In this document: positions 6,629 through 9,408 of the stretch, piece after piece
Layout: every line of letters starts with the position of its first letter
How positions within the stretch are numbered: the first letter of the stretch is position 1
Origin: Burkholderiales bacterium
GTDB lineage: Bacteria > Pseudomonadota > Gammaproteobacteria > Burkholderiales > Burkholderiaceae
NCBI GenBank assembly: GCA_947447845.1
Contig: CANFNO010000065.1
Location: 1 to 9,408 of the forward strand
Length of the DNA: 9,408 nt
Reading direction: 5' to 3'
Translations under genes and position numbers: made by a program
The notes under the pieces: model-generated
The model's input: the letters and a program-made list of their open reading frames with translations, nothing else
The model's database searches: none
Told to the model about the DNA's origin: nothing

Positions 6629-6657
6629 CCCGACCATTCTTTGGCCGGGCTTGTTTT
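6629..6657 (+). terminator. Imperfect terminator-like hairpin after the MFS gene
   Basis: CCCG-A-CCA (6629-6636) pairs with TGG-C-CGGG (6642-6649) with one A/C mismatch and a five-base loop, followed by CTTGTTTT. It is weaker than the next hairpin and may act with it in tandem. Confidence 0.45.
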
Positions 6658-6688
6658 AAAGGGCCCTCAACGGAGGGCCTTTTTTTTT
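6658..6688 (+). terminator. Rho-independent terminator after the MFS gene
   Basis: GGCCCTC (6662-6668) pairs with GAGGGCC (6673-6679) across the loop AACG, followed by nine T (6680-6688). It lies 50 nt after the MFS stop codon and insulates the 159-aa/gspAB cluster from MFS transcription. Confidence 0.92.
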
Positions 6689-6739
6689 GGAAAACCGGTT
6701 ATCATTTTTACGCGTTGGCCATGTTTGGGACAAACGGGT

Positions 6740-7219
6740 ATGAAACTTTATAAAACAGTGTTGGGTCAATCAGCCTTCAAAGAGCGCTCGCCGCTCTTTT
6801 CAAGTCGGCAGCGTTCCACGTTCATCTTGTTTGACGGCAAGAAGAGCGTGAGCGAGGTGCTGGCGCAGACTTCGGGCATGGGCATGACCCAGGCCGATGT
6901 TGATTACCTTCTGGCACTGGGGTTTTTGGCGGCGCACGCGGTCGAGCTGCCGGCCGATTCCGGCCCCCAACCGCTGGAGACTGTTTCCGACTATGGCGAA
7001 TTGGTGGCGGGTGAGCCACGCAGTGAGCGTCAGCGTTATTTCGATGCCAAACCCCTGGCCACGAAGCTAACCGCGAGTCTGGGTTTACGCGGTTTCCGCT
7101 TGAACCTTGCGGTCGAATCGGCCGAAGGGTACCAAGAATTGGTTGATTTGCTTCCCAAAATTCAAGAGGCCGTTGGGGTCAAAGCCTGTCGACCACTGGT
7201 CCAGGCGCTCATGGGTTAG
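6740..7219 (+). CDS. Uncharacterised 159-aa protein upstream of gspAB
   Basis: I cannot name this family. It is soluble and has no signal peptide. It seems to have two parts. Residues 1-65 (KERSPLFSSRQRSTFILFDGKKSVSEVL, then DVDYLLALGFLAA) have the pattern of a small winged-helix-like module, seen in other Burkholderiales proteins as a DGKR-type turn followed by a GLI-type strand. After a Pro/acidic linker (about 66-100), residues 104-159 (LATKLTASLGLRGFRLNLAVE, ELVDLLPKIQEAVG) form an amphipathic helical C-terminal part. The ATG at 6740 is preferred although its ribosome site is weak; an upstream in-frame TTG at 6641 would run through the MFS terminator. A -10-like TATCAT (6700-6705) may belong to its promoter, but no -35 is evident. 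It ends 41 nt before gspA on the same strand, so the same transcript is plausible. A regulatory or scaffolding role would be a guess. Confidence 0.8.
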   Translation: MKLYKTVLGQSAFKERSPLFSSRQRSTFILFDGKKSVSEVLAQTSGMGMTQADVDYLLALGFLAAHAVELPADSGPQPLETVSDYGELVAGEPRSERQRYFDAKPLATKLTASLGLRGFRLNLAVESAEGYQELVDLLPKIQEAVGVKACRPLVQALMG

Positions 7220-7260
7220 TCAAAGTAACATAGGCGCAACCAGGGAGACTTCGCAGGCTT

Positions 7261-8943
7261 ATGTATGCGCGCCACTTCGACTTAAAACAAGACCCCTTTT
7301 CCATCGCTCCTGATCCACGATTCCTCTTTATGAGTGATCGCCATAGGGAAGCCTTGGCTCATTTGTTGTTTGGCGTGACCGGCACCGGTGGATTTGTGTT
7401 GTTTACAGGTGACATCGGGACTGGAAAGACCACCGTCTGCCGCTGCTTTCTGGAACAGATTCCCGACGCCTGCAATGTGGCCATCGTGTTCAACCCCAAG
7501 TTGTCGGTGATGGAGCTTTTGCAAAACATTTGCGAAGAGTTTCATGTCACGGTGGATACCTCTGTTGGCAGCATCAGCCTGAAGTCCTACGTGGACGCGC
7601 TCAACGTCTTTTTGCTGCAAAGCCACGCTGCCGGCCAGAGCAATGTGCTCATCATCGACGAAGCCCAAAACCTGCTGCCCGATGTGCTGGAGCAATTGCG
7701 CTTGTTGACCAATCTGGAAACCCACGAGCGCAAGCTATTGCAGATCATCTTGATCGGTCAGCCGGAGCTGCGCACTATTCTGGAGCGTCCCGAGCTGGAG
7801 CAATTGGCCCAGCGGGTTATCGCCAGGTACCACCTGGAGTCGCTCGATCTGGCGGACACCACGCGCTACATCCAGCATCGCTTGACTGTGGCGGGTCACA
7901 CCGGAAGGTTGCCTTTCGACGATAAGGCCTTGCGCCGAATTTTCGCGTTGACCCGCGGCGTGCCCCGACGGATCAACCTTTTGTGCGGACGCAGCCTGCT
8001 GGGTGCGTGGGCCAATGGCCTGCACCAGGTCAATCGCAAAATGATCGACAAGGCGGCCGCTGAAGTGTTTGGTCCGAAATCGGGAAATGGGGGGGTGCAT
8101 GTCAACACCTATCTTGCCGCGGCACTGGGTGCGATCGGTGCGCTGGCCGTGTCCCTTGCCGTGGGTTTGCATTTCTGGCCCAGCGCTGTCGCGCCCCAGC
8201 CGGTCGCCGCCCGGGCCACACCGGACGCTCCGAAACTCACGGCAACTGCGATTGCCAGTCCGGCTTCCAGTGCTGCACCAAGTGCTGCTGCCAGTGCGCC
8301 AGCCTCTGCACCCGTAGCGCCGGAAGATCTGGAGACCGTGATTTCCCAACTTCCTGTTGACATCGGGCCGGCTTGGCACGAGCTGGGCCATGCCTGGAAA
8401 TTTGACCTGGGTAACGATGATCCTTGCGCTGCTGCCGCATTGCGGCGCTTGCAGTGTTATCGCACCAATGAGTTGACGATTCCCTTGCTCAAGCAACTCG
8501 ACCGGCCAGGCATTTTGAAGCTGCAAAAAGGTGACGAGCCACCCGTGTATGCCGTGCTTATCGGGCTGAACGATCAGTACGCCACGTTGCGGTCTGGCGA
8601 CATCGTGCATCGTGTGACATTGATCTCTCTGGCGCGCTTCTGGCGCGGAGATTTTGCTACCTACTGGCAACCCCCGCGCGGCTATCAGCCAGACCTTCGC
8701 GAAGGGACTACCAGCGCCGTGCTGGGCCTGCTGTCGAATCAGCTTGAGGTGCTGGAAGGTAAGCCTGCACGCTTGTCTGCCACCGAGACAGCCACTTTGG
8801 ACGCGACACTGGTGGGGCGGGTCAAGGCATTTCAAAAAGGTCAGGGTATCAAAGCGGATGGACATCCCGGCCCCATGACATTCATGCAAATCGAGAAGGC
8901 TTTGGGCTCCAGCGGCCCCAGCCTGGAAGCCGGATCGCAATAA
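7261..8943 (+). CDS. gspA: GspA (ExeA-like) ATPase with peptidoglycan-binding domain
   Basis: Inner-membrane ATPase of the type II secretion accessory complex GspAB, which contacts peptidoglycan and helps assemble the GspD secretin. The start MYARHFDLKQDPFSIAPDPR is the classic ExeA/GspA opening. The cytoplasmic AAA domain has a Walker A, GDIGTGKTT (50-58), a Walker B, NVLIIDEAQNL (128-138), a sensor-like ILIGQPEL (163-170) and GVPRRINLL (233-241). One membrane helix follows (about 283-303), then an Ala/Pro/Ser-rich periplasmic linker (305-352), a region resembling a degenerate peptidase-C39-like fold (about 360-475, with RPGILKL and FWRGDFATYW) and a C-terminal PG_binding_1 domain (about 485-547, with VKAFQKGQGIKADGHPGPMT). 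At 560 aa it has the usual family length. The nearest good ribosome site, AGGGAG (7242-7247), is rather far from the ATG at 13 nt. Its TAA overlaps the gspB ATG by one base. Confidence 0.93.
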   Translation: MYARHFDLKQDPFSIAPDPRFLFMSDRHREALAHLLFGVTGTGGFVLFTGDIGTGKTTVCRCFLEQIPDACNVAIVFNPKLSVMELLQNICEEFHVTVDTSVGSISLKSYVDALNVFLLQSHAAGQSNVLIIDEAQNLLPDVLEQLRLLTNLETHERKLLQIILIGQPELRTILERPELEQLAQRVIARYHLESLDLADTTRYIQHRLTVAGHTGRLPFDDKALRRIFALTRGVPRRINLLCGRSLLGAWANGLHQVNRKMIDKAAAEVFGPKSGNGGVHVNTYLAAALGAIGALAVSLAVGLHFWPSAVAPQPVAARATPDAPKLTATAIASPASSAAPSAAASAPASAPVAPEDLETVISQLPVDIGPAWHELGHAWKFDLGNDDPCAAAALRRLQCYRTNELTIPLLKQLDRPGILKLQKGDEPPVYAVLIGLNDQYATLRSGDIVHRVTLISLARFWRGDFATYWQPPRGYQPDLREGTTSAVLGLLSNQLEVLEGKPARLSATETATLDATLVGRVKAFQKGQGIKADGHPGPMTFMQIEKALGSSGPSLEAGSQ

Positions 8944-9408
8944 TGTCTTACATACTTGATGCACTCAAAAAAGCCGAGTCCGAGCGCGAGCGCGGTGCGG
9001 TTCCCGGCCTGAACTCTGCACAGGCAAACCACACCACTTTCATTCGCTACGGAAGCGACCAAAAGCCCTGGTGGCTGGCGGCGCTTGTTTTGGGCGTTTT
9101 GCTGGCTGTGGTGGTTGCGCTGTGGGCTTGGCGACAGGCCACTCCTGGCCCTTTGTTCGCCTCCACCAATTCCTCCTCAGCACCCGCTAGCCCAGTGGTG
9201 GTAACGCCGGACGTAACGGTACAAAACCAGGCTCCAGCGCAAACCCCGGCACGCCTGCCGACCCCCGAAGTCAAAGCAACTGCTGGTGCGGCACAAAGGC
9301 CTGACGCACCAACTCGCGCGCCAGTGCCTGCTCCAGCTCCGGTGCCGGTTGCTGCAAAGGCCAGTCCGGTGGCTTCTGCGGCAAGTACCGTGGCCCATGT
9401 GCAGGCCA
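8943..9408 (+). CDS. gspB: GspB, type II secretion accessory protein, 3'-truncated by window edge
   Basis: Partner of GspA in the inner-membrane GspAB complex involved in peptidoglycan contact and secretin assembly. The N-terminus MSYILDALKKAESERERGAV is the hallmark of GspB/ExeB proteins and is thought to be the cytoplasmic contact segment. One membrane helix follows (about 43-63, WWLAALVLGVLLAVVVALWAW), then a long Pro/Ala-rich periplasmic stretch (from about 70, for example APVPAPAPVPVAA) that continues off the window. The visible 155 codons have no stop; the conserved C-terminal domain would lie beyond the edge. The ATG shares its A with the gspA stop (TAATG), indicating a tight operon with translational coupling. 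The Pro/Ala linker resembles the spacers that let TonB-like proteins span the periplasm. Confidence 0.92.
   Translation, partial: MSYILDALKKAESERERGAVPGLNSAQANHTTFIRYGSDQKPWWLAALVLGVLLAVVVALWAWRQATPGPLFASTNSSSAPASPVVVTPDVTVQNQAPAQTPARLPTPEVKATAGAAQRPDAPTRAPVPAPAPVPVAAKASPVASAASTVAHVQA

Noticed and set aside
6641..6739. TTG start at 6641 for the 159-aa gene
   Set aside because: It would translate through the rho-independent terminator of the MFS gene; the ATG at 6740 begins sequence with protein-like character.
7735..8964. Long open frame on the - strand opposite gspA (409 codons)
   Set aside because: It is antisense to gspA with its AAA and peptidoglycan-binding motifs; no motif or ribosome site supports it.
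1..9408. Mobile elements, CRISPR arrays, tRNA or rRNA genes
   Set aside because: I saw no transposase or integrase motifs, no spaced repeat arrays and no tRNA-like cloverleaf; the genes present account for nearly all the sequence.

Overview
The window looks like a chromosomal segment of a beta-proteobacterium, most likely Burkholderiales/Comamonadaceae (Rhodoferax- or Polaromonas-like). This is inferred from the combination of an intracellular PHB depolymerase, an ActP/DUF485 acetate uptake pair, a long MHS-family MFS permease and gspA-gspB, together with GC-rich codon use. No 16S rRNA or other marker gene is present to confirm it.

Layout, left to right. (1) 1-938 holds the 3' three quarters of an intracellular poly-3-hydroxybutyrate depolymerase (phaZ, + strand). 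A short uncharacterised gene follows at 965-1267 behind a very strong Shine-Dalgarno. (2) 1343-2485 encodes an MDR-superfamily zinc-independent oxidoreductase (enoyl reductase/quinone oxidoreductase-like). It is preceded by a 15-nt palindrome that resembles an operator. (3) A two-way rho-independent terminator at about 2500-2529, plus a second hairpin, separates it from the convergent yjcH-actP operon (- strand, 4685 to 2566). (4) A 271-nt divergent intergenic region carries direct TAAGGNNGT repeats. (5) 4957-6612 encodes an MHS/MFS proton symporter with a large periplasmic insertion, followed by one or two terminators. (6) 6740-9408 is a + strand cluster of an uncharacterised 159-aa gene, gspA (ATPase/peptidoglycan-binding protein) and the start of gspB, which runs off the right edge.

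Functionally, the left and centre suggest carbon storage and organic acid metabolism: PHB mobilisation, acetate uptake, and a second organic-acid-type permease. Grouping these by shared physiology is inference. The right end belongs to type II secretion: GspA and GspB form an inner-membrane, peptidoglycan-contacting complex that helps assemble the GspD secretin.

I see no mobile element, CRISPR array, tRNA, rRNA or phage gene. No clearly new multi-gene system stands out. The points most worth a second look are the two uncharacterised genes, the extra domains inserted into both transporters, and the putative regulatory sites at 1316-1330 and 4826-4869.
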